A stretch of DNA of 64,000 bases, taken from contig CBDATJ010000015.1 in the NCBI GenBank assembly GCA_965199895.1, positions 1 to 64,000 of the forward strand. The letters run 5' to 3'. Both the position numbers and the translations under genes were made by a program. The DNA is from Bin55 sp965199895. Lineage in GTDB: Bacteria; Pseudomonadota; Gammaproteobacteria; Pseudomonadales; Azotimanducaceae. This document shows, piece after piece, positions 10,302 through 19,275 of the stretch. A model generated the notes under the pieces. It searched no databases. It saw only the letters and a program-made list of their open reading frames with translations, and was not told the DNA's origin. Every line of letters starts with the position of its first letter. The first letter of the stretch is position 1.

Positions 10302-10894
10302 GGTCGAGTTAATTCCATGACTTGTGATTGGTCGATCTGACGATAGGCATGGGAGGCGACGACGGTGCTACCGTTGTTTTGCAGATGACTCGAAATCACG
10401 CCTCTGACTAGATCCTCACCTTCTTCGTCTAGCATTGCGAATGGTTCATCAAGTAACCACAGAGGTTGTTCACTCAGGACTAAGCTTACTATAGCACAAC
10501 GTTTTCGCTGACCCGAAGACAACTCTTGGACGAGTGTGTGTTGGCTTTCGAAAAGATCAAATTGACGAAGAGTTGCATCTATGACATCATTGGTGATGCG
10601 ATGAGGGGACAAATCACACACCCAGCGAACATTCTCCCACAGTGTGAGTAATCCAGTCACTCCGGCTTTGTGTCCGATGAAACCAATTCCTTCTGAAGTG
10701 TGGACGACTTTCCCCGCATCGGGCTGTTGCAACCCAGCAAGTATCCGAAGCAACGTAGATTTACCCGAACCATTAGGTCCACGCAGCTCAATCGCTTGGC
10801 CAGATTCAATAGTGAGGCTCAACCCATCAAACAGTTCTCGGTTACCGAACCGACAATACACGCCTTCAGCAGTTAAGTGGGTGGTTTGGGTCAA
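10298..10894 (-). CDS. ccmA: Heme exporter ATP-binding protein CcmA
   Basis: ATPase of the CcmAB transporter: Walker A GPNGSGKST, signature LSSGQRKR, Walker B LWLLDEPFAML. The open frame extends to 11038, but its first 48 codons run through yheU and do not resemble CcmA. The start chosen is the TTG at 10894, which overlaps the yheU stop (TTGA). It gives 198 residues, close to the usual length of about 205, and the same style of coupling as elsewhere in the operon. No strong ribosome site precedes it, so translation may depend on coupling. Confidence 0.9.
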   Translation of the reverse strand: MTQTTHLTAEGVYCRFGNRELFDGLSLTIESGQAIELRGPNGSGKSTLLRILAGLQQPDAGKVVHTSEGIGFIGHKAGVTGLLTLWENVRWVCDLSPHRITNDVIDATLRQFDLFESQHTLVQELSSGQRKRCAIVSLVLSEQPLWLLDEPFAMLDEEGEDLVRGVISSHLQNNGSTVVASHAYRQIDQSQVMELTRP

Positions 10895-11130
10895 GTGGAT
10901 AGAGAGTTTAAATTCCGTACCGACTCCTTCGGCACGATGTCGGTGGTTTCGGTCTTGGGATCGAAAACAATCACCGCACGACCAGACTTGACTTCCTCTA
11001 GAACATGAGCACGCTTGGCTTGCATACTTTTGTCCCAAACGGTGCTATCGCGAGTCACAAATTCTTCGACCATTCCATGGAGTGCTTCTTTGGAGACACG
11101 ATCGGGTAGGATGACGAGAACTTCACTCAT
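10891..11130 (-). CDS. yheU: YheU family protein (UPF0270)
   Basis: A 79-residue protein matching the UPF0270/YheU pattern: ILPDRVSKEALHGMVEEFVT, then AVIVFDPKTETTDIVPKES. The family is widespread in gammaproteobacteria and of unknown function. Its ATG overlaps the ttcA stop by 4 bases and its stop overlaps the proposed ccmA TTG start, so it is a real operon member. No catalytic motif is visible. Confidence 0.88.
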   Translation of the reverse strand: MSEVLVILPDRVSKEALHGMVEEFVTRDSTVWDKSMQAKRAHVLEEVKSGRAVIVFDPKTETTDIVPKESVRNLNSLST

Positions 11131-11975
11131 TGGTGTGTGACCCTGTCATTGACAACGAAGAGTCTTGGACCGACGGATTCACTCCCAAAGGGATAGAAAT
11201 GCCTATCGCCAAGGTGGGAGGGTTTGAGGTTTCTAATCGCTCGAGCGATGCTCTCGACTCGTCCTGGATGGTGCTGATCCCACTCACTAAGAAGAGATTT
11301 GATGACTTGTCGTTGTAGTTGCTCTTGTGAACCACATAATTGACACGGAATGATGGGGTGATTGACCATCTTAGAGTATCGTGCAATGACTCGTTCTCGT
11401 ACGTAGTACAACGGCCGAATCACTTGATGATTGCCATCATCCGAACGAAGGTGGGGAGGCATGGCTTTCATAGTTCCACCAAAGAACATGTTCAGAAACA
11501 AGGTTTCAACGACATCATCAAGGTGATGTCCAAGTGCGATTTTGGTTGCTCCTAGCTTTTCGGCTGTGGAGTAGAGAATGCCTCTGCGTAGTCGTGAACA
11601 GATCGGACAGAAGGGTTTGCCTTTAGGGGTCAGTTGTTGGACAATCGAATAGGTGTCTTCCTCAACAATCTGATATTCCATCCCCAATTGTTCCAGATAG
11701 GTGGGGAGAACGTCTTCGGGGAAATCCGGCTGTTTCTGATCAACGTTGACGGCAACAAGGCTGAAATCTACGGGAGCGTTGTGCTTGAGAGAGAGCAGGA
11801 TTTCGAGTAGGGTATAGGAGTCTTTGCCTCCAGAGAGACAGACCATGACTCGATCTCCATTACGGATCAACGCGTAGTCTTCGATAGCTTTGCCGACTAA
11901 ACGACGCAGTTTTTTGCGAGTCTTGTTGAGCTCGATTTTGTTGTCAACGATGGGCTCGCGCGTCAGGGTTTGCAT
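11127..11975 (-). CDS. ttcA: tRNA 2-thiocytidine(32) synthetase TtcA
   Basis: Adenylates cytidine 32 of certain tRNAs and replaces its oxygen with sulfur, using a [4Fe-4S] cluster. 282 residues with the PP-loop SGGKDS (48-53), the cluster cysteines Cys123 and Cys126 (CPIC) and a later CQLC pair (211/214), plus GHHLDDVVETL and FFGGTMKAMPP, all diagnostic of TtcA. It begins 18 bases after trhO and overlaps yheU. Confidence 0.97.
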   Translation of the reverse strand: MQTLTREPIVDNKIELNKTRKKLRRLVGKAIEDYALIRNGDRVMVCLSGGKDSYTLLEILLSLKHNAPVDFSLVAVNVDQKQPDFPEDVLPTYLEQLGMEYQIVEEDTYSIVQQLTPKGKPFCPICSRLRRGILYSTAEKLGATKIALGHHLDDVVETLFLNMFFGGTMKAMPPHLRSDDGNHQVIRPLYYVRERVIARYSKMVNHPIIPCQLCGSQEQLQRQVIKSLLSEWDQHHPGRVESIARAIRNLKPSHLGDRHFYPFGSESVGPRLFVVNDRVTHQ

Positions 11976-11992
11976 ATTCGATTAATTCTGAG

Positions 11993-12886
11993 CTACCTTG
12001 GGTCTCGCTGAAGTTGTGAACCGTTCCACTGTCGTTTGCGTTCTGCTAGGTTAACCCGCCGTTCTTCTGTCAACTCATCGAAACAGTGATGGCAACTGAT
12101 ACCATACTCAAAATTGATAGACTGACGATCTTCGACAGTGAGGGGATAGCGACAAGCAAGGCACAGCTCTGCTGAACCCGTCTTTAATTCCGAAGTAAGA
12201 CTGACGCGTTTATCAAACACGAAGCACTCTCCGTCCCATAGTGAGTCGGGTGAACCAGACTCGAAATAACCCAAAATCCCACGACCAAGCTGGTAGACGT
12301 TCTCGTATCCCAGAGCTTGCATGGTTTGAGCTGCTTTTTCACACCTGATCCCGCCAGTGCAGTAGATACCGATGGGTTGATCTTTCTGGAAATGGTTTTG
12401 CACCATGAGGTAATTTGAAAATTCCTTGAAAGTATCCGTTTTTGGATCAAACGAACCCTTAAATCGACCGAGTCTAGTTTCGTAGCGGTTGCGAACATCA
12501 AGAGAGATGGTGTTGGGGTCGGTAATGAAACTCACCCACTGTTCTGGATTTAATTTAGGAAGTGGTGGTTTCTCAAAGTCGTAGGCGTGGCCAAAGGTGA
12601 CTATTTCTTCGGTCACTTGAACTTTCAACTTATCAAATACCGTACTTTGATTCTCGGCTTCAGTCCATATCGGACAGATGTCTGTGAGGTCAGCGATACT
12701 CAACAGGTGATCCACTAATCTACCCAGTTGACCTTGATTTCTATGAGCTAGAGCAGCATTCACTCCTTCAGCCGCAACCAGAACCGTTCCTGAGACCCCC
12801 TCTTTTTCACATACTTCTTCAATTGATTTCGCCAGTGATGTTGGGTCACCAACAACAAAGAACCGATAGAACGATACGACGAACAC
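11993..12886 (-). CDS. trhO: tRNA uridine(34) hydroxylase TrhO (YceA-type rhodanese)
   Basis: Oxygen-dependent hydroxylation of wobble uridine to ho5U. The protein has the N-terminal VSFYRFF strand, an acylphosphatase-like first domain, and a rhodanese domain with active-site loop CTGGIRCEK (Cys near residue 176). A cysteine-rich C-terminus (CLAC, CHHC) could bind metal. The frame is open to 12970, but that part overlaps bolA by 67 bases and does not resemble the family. The GTG at 12886, behind a weak AGAGA site, is preferred (297 residues). The exact start is uncertain. Together with ttcA it puts two anticodon-loop modification enzymes in one operon. Confidence 0.9.
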   Translation of the reverse strand: MFVVSFYRFFVVGDPTSLAKSIEEVCEKEGVSGTVLVAAEGVNAALAHRNQGQLGRLVDHLLSIADLTDICPIWTEAENQSTVFDKLKVQVTEEIVTFGHAYDFEKPPLPKLNPEQWVSFITDPNTISLDVRNRYETRLGRFKGSFDPKTDTFKEFSNYLMVQNHFQKDQPIGIYCTGGIRCEKAAQTMQALGYENVYQLGRGILGYFESGSPDSLWDGECFVFDKRVSLTSELKTGSAELCLACRYPLTVEDRQSINFEYGISCHHCFDELTEERRVNLAERKRQWNGSQLQRDPR

Positions 12887-12903
12887 GATATCTCTAGGTT
12901 TGA

Positions 12904-13218
12904 CTAACCGTGTTTGGAACCACCCCGACACGGGGGGGACGGGTGTGTGTTTCCCTTCTTTTCTTTCCAATCTTTGATTGTATAGAGATGAAGTGACAGA
13001 GCGTGTACTGGACCGTCCAGTTCTGCTTGAACTAACTCGTGCACCATCCGATGTCTTTGTAGCGGCCTTAACCCATCAAATTGCTCACTGACCATCACTA
13101 CCTTGAAATGTGACTCCGAACCCGGCGGTACGTTGTGGTTACCGCTTTCGTTGATCACTTCAAGGTGGACCGGTTTCAGAGTAGCGAGTTTAGATTCCAG
13201 CAAGTGGCTTACGTTCAT
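12904..13218 (-). CDS. bolA: BolA family protein
   Basis: BolA proteins work with monothiol glutaredoxins in iron-sulfur handling and act as stress regulators. 104 residues with the BolA fold pattern: HLEVINESGNHNVPPGSESHF, FDGLRPLQRHRMVHELV, HALSLHLYT. The C-terminal tail SPPCRGGSKHG is common in this subgroup. The single histidine near the FKVVMVS strand and the tail cysteine may be metal ligands (inference). The ATG overlaps the phosphatase stop (TAATG). Partnership with the nearby Fe-S enzyme TtcA is plausible but unproven. Confidence 0.92.
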   Translation of the reverse strand: MNVSHLLESKLATLKPVHLEVINESGNHNVPPGSESHFKVVMVSEQFDGLRPLQRHRMVHELVQAELDGPVHALSLHLYTIKDWKEKKGNTHPSPPCRGGSKHG

Positions 13219-13937
13219 TAGGGAACCTTCGCAACCACGGTCGTGATGTTGTCGGTACTGCCGTGTCGGTCAGCGGTTTCAACTAATATCGAAGTCAAAA
13301 ATCTAAGGTTGTGAGAATGTGCGTGCATGACTTCTTGGATTTCGGAATCAGGTACGAAATCCGATACTCCATCGCTGCACATCATCAAGCAATCACCCGA
13401 GTGTATTTCAGCAACCGTAATCTCTGGGTCAACTTCGCGATAGGGGCCGATGGCCCGAGTGACCAGATTTCGATTGTGCGCCGTACGTGCTTCTTCAGGG
13501 GTCATTTCTCCTTTATCGACGAGTTCTTGTACCGCAGAGTGGTCTTTGGTGATTCGGCTTAATTCTCTTTTGCGAAACAAATAAGCTCGCGAATCTCCCA
13601 CGTGACAAAAAGTAGCTTGTGTTCCATGAAAAGAGACTGCCACCAGAGTGGTACCCATACCAGCAAAGTCTGTATACATTTGACCTCGTTCGTGGACGAT
13701 AGCATTGGCCTTAATGACTGCTTCTCTCATATCGTTGCCAGTGATTGAACGGGTTTCGTGGATTTCCGATAGCATGATGGATACTTCATCCACTGTGATT
13801 CGAGCTGCAATATGACCCGCTGAAGTTCCTCCCATCCCGTCGGCGACAGCAAGAAATCCGAATTCAGGTCGAATCGTGAACACGTCTTCGTTTCGACTCC
13901 TGACTCGACCGACCCAAGTTTTTCCTTTTGTTTGCAC
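13218..13937 (-). CDS. PP2C-family serine/threonine protein phosphatase (Stp/PrpC-like)
   Basis: Metal-dependent phosphatase of 239 residues. The PP2C motifs appear in order: VRSRNEDVF, VADGMGGTSAGHIAA, GMGTTLVAV, HVGDSRAYL, TKDHS, CSDGVSDFV and DNITTVV. The aspartates of ADGMGG, CSDG and DNIT are metal ligands in the family. No partner kinase is in the window, so its substrate is unknown. It appears to be the first gene of the operon running to ccmI. It starts at GTG without a clear ribosome site, inside a palindromic element (13934-13959). Confidence 0.93.
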   Translation of the reverse strand: MQTKGKTWVGRVRSRNEDVFTIRPEFGFLAVADGMGGTSAGHIAARITVDEVSIMLSEIHETRSITGNDMREAVIKANAIVHERGQMYTDFAGMGTTLVAVSFHGTQATFCHVGDSRAYLFRKRELSRITKDHSAVQELVDKGEMTPEEARTAHNRNLVTRAIGPYREVDPEITVAEIHSGDCLMMCSDGVSDFVPDSEIQEVMHAHSHNLRFLTSILVETADRHGSTDNITTVVAKVP

Positions 13938-13959
13938 TATATCAATATTCAGATAGTGC
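13934..13959. promoter_or_regulatory. Dyad overlapping the start of the PP2C-to-ccmI operon
   Basis: GCACTAT at 13934-13940 and ATAGTGC at 13953-13959 are perfect reverse complements separated by 12 bases, and most of the centre is also symmetric. It covers the GTG start of the phosphatase, in the divergent gap before yaaA. It looks like an operator for a dimeric repressor. The regulator is unknown. Confidence 0.4.
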
Positions 13960-14119
13960 GCGGGTGCGCAAGGTTAGCTTCAGGGGCGTTAGAGAATCAT
14001 GCGCAAAATTAGTGCTGGAAACGTCCATATTTCCTGCCATTTTTCTTGAGTTAACCGACCGGAAAAGTCAAAACTAGTACACTGTAATATAGAAAACCAG
14101 TCCTGCCAAGAGCCATTGT

Positions 14120-14893
14120 ATGCTTACCTTATTGTCCCCGTCAAAAAATCTTGATTTCAAGACCCCGTTGCCGACCAAGAAAAAGTCCGAACCGATGTTT
14201 CTGGATCGTGCTTCTGAGCTCATTGATTTGCTCCGTCAACTGCAAGTGAGTGATCTCACTAACCTGATGGGAATTAGTGAAGAATTAGGACAGCTTAATG
14301 TTGAACGTTATCAGCAATGGACGAAGGATCTCAAACGTGCTAGACCCGCAATCTTGACCTTTAAAGGTGAAGTATATATTGGACTGTCCGCAAACGATTT
14401 TGACGAACGCGACTATACTTCTGCCCAACGCCGAATACGGATATTGTCAGGGTTATACGGTCTCTTGCGACCGCTCGATTTGATCCATCCCTATCGTCTA
14501 GAAATGGGATCTAATTTCCCGAATTCGCGAGGTGAGGACTTGTACGACTACTGGTGTGAATCGATCGCGTCGGAGCTCAACAAGACTTTAGCTGATCACA
14601 AAAATCCGGTGATTTTGAACGCAGCCTCGAACGAATACTTCAGCCCTAGGCTGAGACGTTTAATCAACTATCGGATCGTTGACTGTAAGTTATTAGATCG
14701 CCATAAAGACGACTACCGATTCATGACTTACTTTGGTAAACGAGCTAGAGGGGTACTCGCACGCTATGTGATTCAAAATCGAATCAACTCCGTCGGTGCA
14801 CTCAAACGATTCAACGAAGACGGATATTACTACTCTAAAGAGAGATCTACTCGTGATTCCTATGTCTTCTTACGGGATAATCGTCCCGGTTGA
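14120..14893 (+). CDS. yaaA: Peroxide stress protein YaaA (UPF0246)
   Basis: DNA-binding protein that lowers free iron and protects DNA during peroxide stress. 257 residues with hallmark motifs LLSPSKNLDF at the N-terminus, ILSGLYGLLRPLDLIHPYRLEMG in the middle and FMTYFGKRARGVLARY near the C-terminus. Length is normal for the family. It is divergent from the phosphatase operon. TGTAATAT (14083-14090) could be an extended -10, but no matching -35 is evident. Confidence 0.95.
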   Translation: MLTLLSPSKNLDFKTPLPTKKKSEPMFLDRASELIDLLRQLQVSDLTNLMGISEELGQLNVERYQQWTKDLKRARPAILTFKGEVYIGLSANDFDERDYTSAQRRIRILSGLYGLLRPLDLIHPYRLEMGSNFPNSRGEDLYDYWCESIASELNKTLADHKNPVILNAASNEYFSPRLRRLINYRIVDCKLLDRHKDDYRFMTYFGKRARGVLARYVIQNRINSVGALKRFNEDGYYYSKERSTRDSYVFLRDNRPG

Positions 14894-14958
14894 AATTGAG
14901 TGGGTGCATCACCACACCCCAGTCACCGAGGCAACTGACTTAAGGTACTAGTGGTCTC

Positions 14959-15732
14959 TTAGCTGGGTGGGGGATTAGAGGCTGAGTAATACAGATCCCC
15001 TAGTTGAGCCTTTCGTAGATGAACCCTGGAACGCTTACTCATGATCAAGTTCAGCAACTGGACTCCAAACGAGAATCCCATAGCAAAGTACAGATAACCC
15101 TTCGGGATGTGGATACCCCAGCCATCACCAACGAGCACAAATCCAATGAGCACGATGAAAGCTAACGCTAGTATCTTCACTTGGGGGTTTGCATCAATAA
15201 ATCGGCTGATGGGGCCTGCGGCAACCATCATCATGATGACAGCAATGACGATGGCAGCGATCATAACAGGCAATCGCTCCACTAATCCAACCGCTGTGAT
15301 CACTGAATCGATGGAGAAAACTGCGTCGACGAGTCCAATTTGCAAGATGACCAAACCGTAGCCTGCGTACTTCCTAACTCTACCTTGTGACTCATCCTGG
15401 ATTTCTAAAGAGTTGTGGATTTCTCTAACGCCTTTGAAGATCAAGAACAACCCACCTGTGAGGAGAATCAGATCTTTACCACTAAACTCGTGCCCACTAA
15501 TCACGAAAAGAGTAGCAGTGAGAGTCATCAACCAGCTGAGAGAAAAGAGTAGCAACAGTCGACTGATCATGGCAATACTCAGCCCAATAATGCGGGCACT
15601 GTTACGCTGATGGGGAGGTAACTTGTTGGTCAGGATGGATATGAAAACTATGTTGTCAATTCCGAGGACGATCTCCAGCACAGTCAACGTGATGAATGCT
15701 GCCCAGATTTCGTAGCTAAAGAGAATTTCCAA
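14959..15732 (-). CDS. TerC family integral membrane protein
   Basis: TerC proteins are multi-pass membrane proteins linked to metal efflux, often manganese. About 257 residues, seven hydrophobic helices, with the signature acidic helices LEIVLGIDNIVFISIL and GLVDAVFSIDSVITAVG whose aspartates could bind metal. The TTG at 15732 is preferred because AAGGG lies six bases upstream; the in-frame TTG at 15738 directly abuts that site. It is convergent with yaaA. No manganese riboswitch was recognised upstream. Confidence 0.9.
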   Translation of the reverse strand: MEILFSYEIWAAFITLTVLEIVLGIDNIVFISILTNKLPPHQRNSARIIGLSIAMISRLLLLFSLSWLMTLTATLFVISGHEFSGKDLILLTGGLFLIFKGVREIHNSLEIQDESQGRVRKYAGYGLVILQIGLVDAVFSIDSVITAVGLVERLPVMIAAIVIAVIMMMVAAGPISRFIDANPQVKILALAFIVLIGFVLVGDGWGIHIPKGYLYFAMGFSFGVQLLNLIMSKRSRVHLRKAQLGDLYYSASNPPPS

Positions 15733-15822
15733 TATCAACCCTTATGTGTTCGTTCTTGCTGCAAAGTTGTTACCATTTCGTCTGTCTTTAGAAATTGTAA
15801 GGGAACCCTTTGGAGCGATTCG

Positions 15823-16107
15823 ATGAACCCCAAGAATGATCAGATTGAAGCTGCAGCGTTTCGTAAGTTGTTGGATCATCTTGATGACCGAAAGGACGTT
15901 CAGAATATCGATCTCATGAATCTAGCTGGATTTTGCCGTAATTGTCTGTCCAAATGGTACAAACAAGCTGCAGAAGAACAAGGCGAGAGTGTCGATTATG
16001 AAGACGCACGCAAAAGAATCTATGGGATGCCGTATTCTGAGTGGAAAGCGAAGTTTCAAACTGAACTCAATCCAGAACATCGGTCCGAGATGAAGCCAAA
16101 TCACTAG
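15823..16107 (+). CDS. DUF1244 family protein
   Basis: A 94-residue protein with the DUF1244 core: HLDDRKDVQNIDLMNLAGFC followed by RNCLSKWY and YGMPYSEWK. The two cysteines (FCRNC) are conserved in the family and could bind metal or take part in redox, but function is unknown. A GGAG site sits seven bases before the ATG. It is divergent from terC and upstream of lepB. Confidence 0.9.
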   Translation: MNPKNDQIEAAAFRKLLDHLDDRKDVQNIDLMNLAGFCRNCLSKWYKQAAEEQGESVDYEDARKRIYGMPYSEWKAKFQTELNPEHRSEMKPNH

Positions 16108-16211
16108 CCTGGGGACTGATGGTTACGAGTATCAGTCTCACTCGAAAAAAAGAAACTTAGTGCGTTTCTTACAATCTAATTTAACACCCTACGACGGCCT
16201 GTCCACTCATC

Positions 16212-16934
16212 ATGAGCAATAACAAAGACCCAGAAACGAAAAGGACGTTTCGAGAACGTTTTCACAAATTCTGGATCAACTGGAGAGGGTTTTTCCTCTT
16301 CCTCGTGTTCATGTTTGTTTTTCGTTCGGTAGTTGCCGATTGGAACTATGTTCCCACCGGAAGTATGTGGCCGAACATCGTGGATGGAGATCGTGTCATC
16401 GTTGATAAGGTCGCTTATGACGTTCGATGGCCGTTCACCATGAGTCGCATCGCGCGGTGGTCTCACCCAGAGCGAGGAGATATCGTTACTTTTCCCAGCC
16501 CATCAGAAAACGTACTCCTAATCAAACGAGTGATTGCAGTACCGGGTGACACCATAGAACTGCGAAATAACCGATTGATTATCAACGGTGAGGAAGCGGT
16601 TTACTCCAAGATTTCAGACGAGGAAGCCAAAGCTCTTGGATTCTTGGAAGATAACTCAGTGAACTATGTACGTGAAGAAATCTTGGGTCATAGTCGAGTG
16701 ATTCAGTGGCATAAGCATCGTCTGTTCGACCGCGGTACTTTAGCTCCCATCGTCATGAGTGAAGGCACCTATTGGATGATGGGGGATAATAGGGACAACA
16801 GTGGTGATTCCCGTGTTTTTGGTCCGATCCCTCGCAACAGCATAATTGGTCGAGCCACTACAATTGCGTTTTCGTTTGACTTTAATGGAAACTGGGCACC
16901 TAGATACGCACGCTTCGTGCTGAACATAAACTAG
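16212..16934 (+). CDS. lepB: Signal peptidase I
   Basis: Removes signal peptides from Sec and Tat exported proteins at the outer face of the inner membrane. 240 residues: one N-terminal helix (about 26-42), catalytic Ser51 in PTGSMWP, catalytic Lys105 in LLIKRV, then box D/E MMGDNRDNSGDSRVFGPI. Enteric LepB has two helices and about 324 residues; this is the shorter one-helix type. The usual neighbours lepA and rnc are absent, so it may be an additional copy. No strong ribosome site precedes the ATG. Confidence 0.95.
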   Translation: MSNNKDPETKRTFRERFHKFWINWRGFFLFLVFMFVFRSVVADWNYVPTGSMWPNIVDGDRVIVDKVAYDVRWPFTMSRIARWSHPERGDIVTFPSPSENVLLIKRVIAVPGDTIELRNNRLIINGEEAVYSKISDEEAKALGFLEDNSVNYVREEILGHSRVIQWHKHRLFDRGTLAPIVMSEGTYWMMGDNRDNSGDSRVFGPIPRNSIIGRATTIAFSFDFNGNWAPRYARFVLNIN

Positions 16935-17037
16935 AAGGCGAATCCCCAACTTAAACTAAACGTTTGCAGAATCTCTAGATTCAGGACCTACTTCTCTGTG
17001 AAGCAATCTCAGCGCTACATGCTGAGTAAGGATAAAT

Positions 17038-19275
17038 ATGAAAAAACAATTGACTATCACACTATTAGCATTGACCTTCTTTACTTTGATGGGGTGGCTC
17101 ATTGCCGCCGATGGAGACGCTCCTGATGTTCAATCTGAAGTTGAGAATCCTGATGCTAAAGAGATAGACTCACTAGCCATTCAAGATCCGAGCACAGAGA
17201 ATGTCGAAGAGGTCGAGGAGATGGAAATCCTCCTGGATCTGGAAACCCTCGCACAAAAAAGCGTTCATCTACGCACTGCCCGACAGCTTTATCAATTTCT
17301 CCAAAGCAACCATTACTGGCGAGGCGGTTTTACGATGAACGATGAGCTCGGTGGAGAATTATTTGATCGTTATTTGGAGTTCATCGACCCTCGACGCATC
17401 TTCTTCTTGCAGTCAGATATCGATGAATTTGAAGCGTACCGAGATGATTTTGATGACACGCTGAGAACGAACAAGCTTGATACGTGTTTCGCAATCTTTA
17501 ATCGAATTCAAGAGAGACAATTTGACCGCTTTAATTGGGTGATCGATCGACTGGGCCAAGGTCTGGACTCCTTTGATATCACGACTGACGATATCCTGAA
17601 AGTTCGCACCGAAGATGATATTGAATGGTTGGCTAACGAAGCTGAAGCTGACCAGTTGTGGGAGAAATTACTCACCGATGACATCATTCGTTACAAACTT
17701 CGTGACGAAGAAGACATCATTGAATCACTGACCAAGCGATATAAGCGCAATCGACTTCGTGAAACTCAAACGAATTCAGACGATGCGTTTTCTGCATATA
17801 TGAACTCGTTCACGACCTGGTTTGATCCTCATACTGAATATCTGCAGCCCAAGTCGTCGGAGACGTTTGATATTCAAATGTCTTTGTCGTTGCAAGGCAT
17901 AGGTGCACGACTGACTTTGGATGAAGCAGAGGACGATTACGTTGTCATTGATAGTACGATTAAGGGGTGTCCCGCCGATGCGGATGAACTCGGAATTGTT
18001 GAAGGAGATCGCATTATTGCGGTCGGTCAAGGAGGCCCAGATGCTCCGATGATCGACATACGCAGTATGCGTTTAGACGATGTAGTGCTGTTGATTCGTG
18101 GGCCTAAGGGTACGACCGTGAGTTTGGAAATTATGAAACCCGACGAGATGGGTGCACAGAAACGAATCGTCTCGATCGTACGTGATGAGTGCAAGCTAGA
18201 AGATTCAGCTGCGCAGAAGGAAATCGTCACCCTTGAAGGGGCCGGAGCGGACGGTGAAGATCGACTCATCGGAGTCATCGAGTTACCTTCAATGTACGTT
18301 GATTTTGCTGCCCAGCGTGCGGGTAAGAAAGATTATCGCAGTGCCACACGAGACGTAAGCCAGTTGCTCACAGAACTGAAAGAACAGAACGTTGAGGGAA
18401 TCGTCATTGATCTGCGCGGAAATGGGGGTGGGTCACTCGAAGAAGCTCGTACGTTGGTCGGATTATTCATCGATACCGGGCCAACGGTTGTCGTCCAAGA
18501 TGCCAGCGGTAGGGAAACAGTACTCGAAGATACTAAACTCGGAGTTGAGTGGGATGGTCCATTAGCCGTACTGATTGACCGCAGATCTGCATCCGCATCA
18601 GAGATTTTCGCAGGAGCAATCAAGGATTATGGTCGAGGGATAGTCATCGGCAACCGAACGTTCGGGAAAGGAACCGTTCAACAGTTGCTAAGGTTGGGTT
18701 ATGGCGAGCTCAAGATCACTCAATCCATGTTCTTTAGAGTTTCCGGAGAGAGCACTCAACACAAAGGTGTTTTCCCCGATATCAAGTATCCTTCGCTGAT
18801 CGATACCGACCAAATCGGCGAGAGTAGCTACGATCAAGCACTCCCTTACCAGTTGATTGACGCTCGCGAATACCGAGTGGACAACCGCTTCGAAAAATTA
18901 ATTCCGAAGCTCAAAGAACGGCACGAAAAGAGAGTTGAGGTCAACCCCGACTTCGTCTACTACAACTCACTTGCCGACCGCCTTGCCGAGGATCGTAAAC
19001 GAACTGAGTATTCACTCAATGAAGAAAAACGTCGAATGGAAAGAGACGAATACAACACCTGGCGCATCAATGTGCACAACACACGATTTGCTGCTAAAGA
19101 CATGGAACAAGTCGAGACGCTGGATGAACTCGAAGAAGTTCTAGAAGCCCTGGAAGAAGAACAGGAAGATGAACCTGATCCGTATTTGATCGAAGCCGCA
19201 AATATCACCAGCGACATCGTTGACCTTGATACGACCTATACCTATATTGGTGAAGGTACGACTTTAGTCGACTAG
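17038..19275 (+). CDS. prc: Tail-specific (carboxy-terminal processing) protease Prc/Tsp
   Basis: Periplasmic S41 serine protease that degrades tagged or misfolded proteins and trims envelope proteins such as PBP3. 745 residues: signal peptide (about 1-24), an acidic linker, an N-terminal helical domain, a PDZ domain (from about 285, SLQGIGARLTL, LGIVEGDRIIAVG), and the catalytic core with Ser519 in SASASEIFAGA and Lys544 in FGKGTVQQ. The 25-residue Ser-Lys spacing matches E. coli Prc. The C-terminal region is highly charged (about 610-715). AAGGA lies five bases before the ATG. Its 3' end overlaps the convergent nitroreductase by 4 bases. Confidence 0.95.
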   Translation: MKKQLTITLLALTFFTLMGWLIAADGDAPDVQSEVENPDAKEIDSLAIQDPSTENVEEVEEMEILLDLETLAQKSVHLRTARQLYQFLQSNHYWRGGFTMNDELGGELFDRYLEFIDPRRIFFLQSDIDEFEAYRDDFDDTLRTNKLDTCFAIFNRIQERQFDRFNWVIDRLGQGLDSFDITTDDILKVRTEDDIEWLANEAEADQLWEKLLTDDIIRYKLRDEEDIIESLTKRYKRNRLRETQTNSDDAFSAYMNSFTTWFDPHTEYLQPKSSETFDIQMSLSLQGIGARLTLDEAEDDYVVIDSTIKGCPADADELGIVEGDRIIAVGQGGPDAPMIDIRSMRLDDVVLLIRGPKGTTVSLEIMKPDEMGAQKRIVSIVRDECKLEDSAAQKEIVTLEGAGADGEDRLIGVIELPSMYVDFAAQRAGKKDYRSATRDVSQLLTELKEQNVEGIVIDLRGNGGGSLEEARTLVGLFIDTGPTVVVQDASGRETVLEDTKLGVEWDGPLAVLIDRRSASASEIFAGAIKDYGRGIVIGNRTFGKGTVQQLLRLGYGELKITQSMFFRVSGESTQHKGVFPDIKYPSLIDTDQIGESSYDQALPYQLIDAREYRVDNRFEKLIPKLKERHEKRVEVNPDFVYYNSLADRLAEDRKRTEYSLNEEKRRMERDEYNTWRINVHNTRFAAKDMEQVETLDELEEVLEALEEEQEDEPDPYLIEAANITSDIVDLDTTYTYIGEGTTLVD

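Noticed and set aside
15739..15822. Possible yybP-ykoY manganese riboswitch before the TerC gene
   Set aside because: The gap is too short and lacks the conserved riboswitch core.
16114..16137. GACTGAT/ATCAGTC hairpin after the DUF1244 gene
   Set aside because: It is followed by a run of A, not T, on the coding strand, so it is not an intrinsic terminator for that gene.
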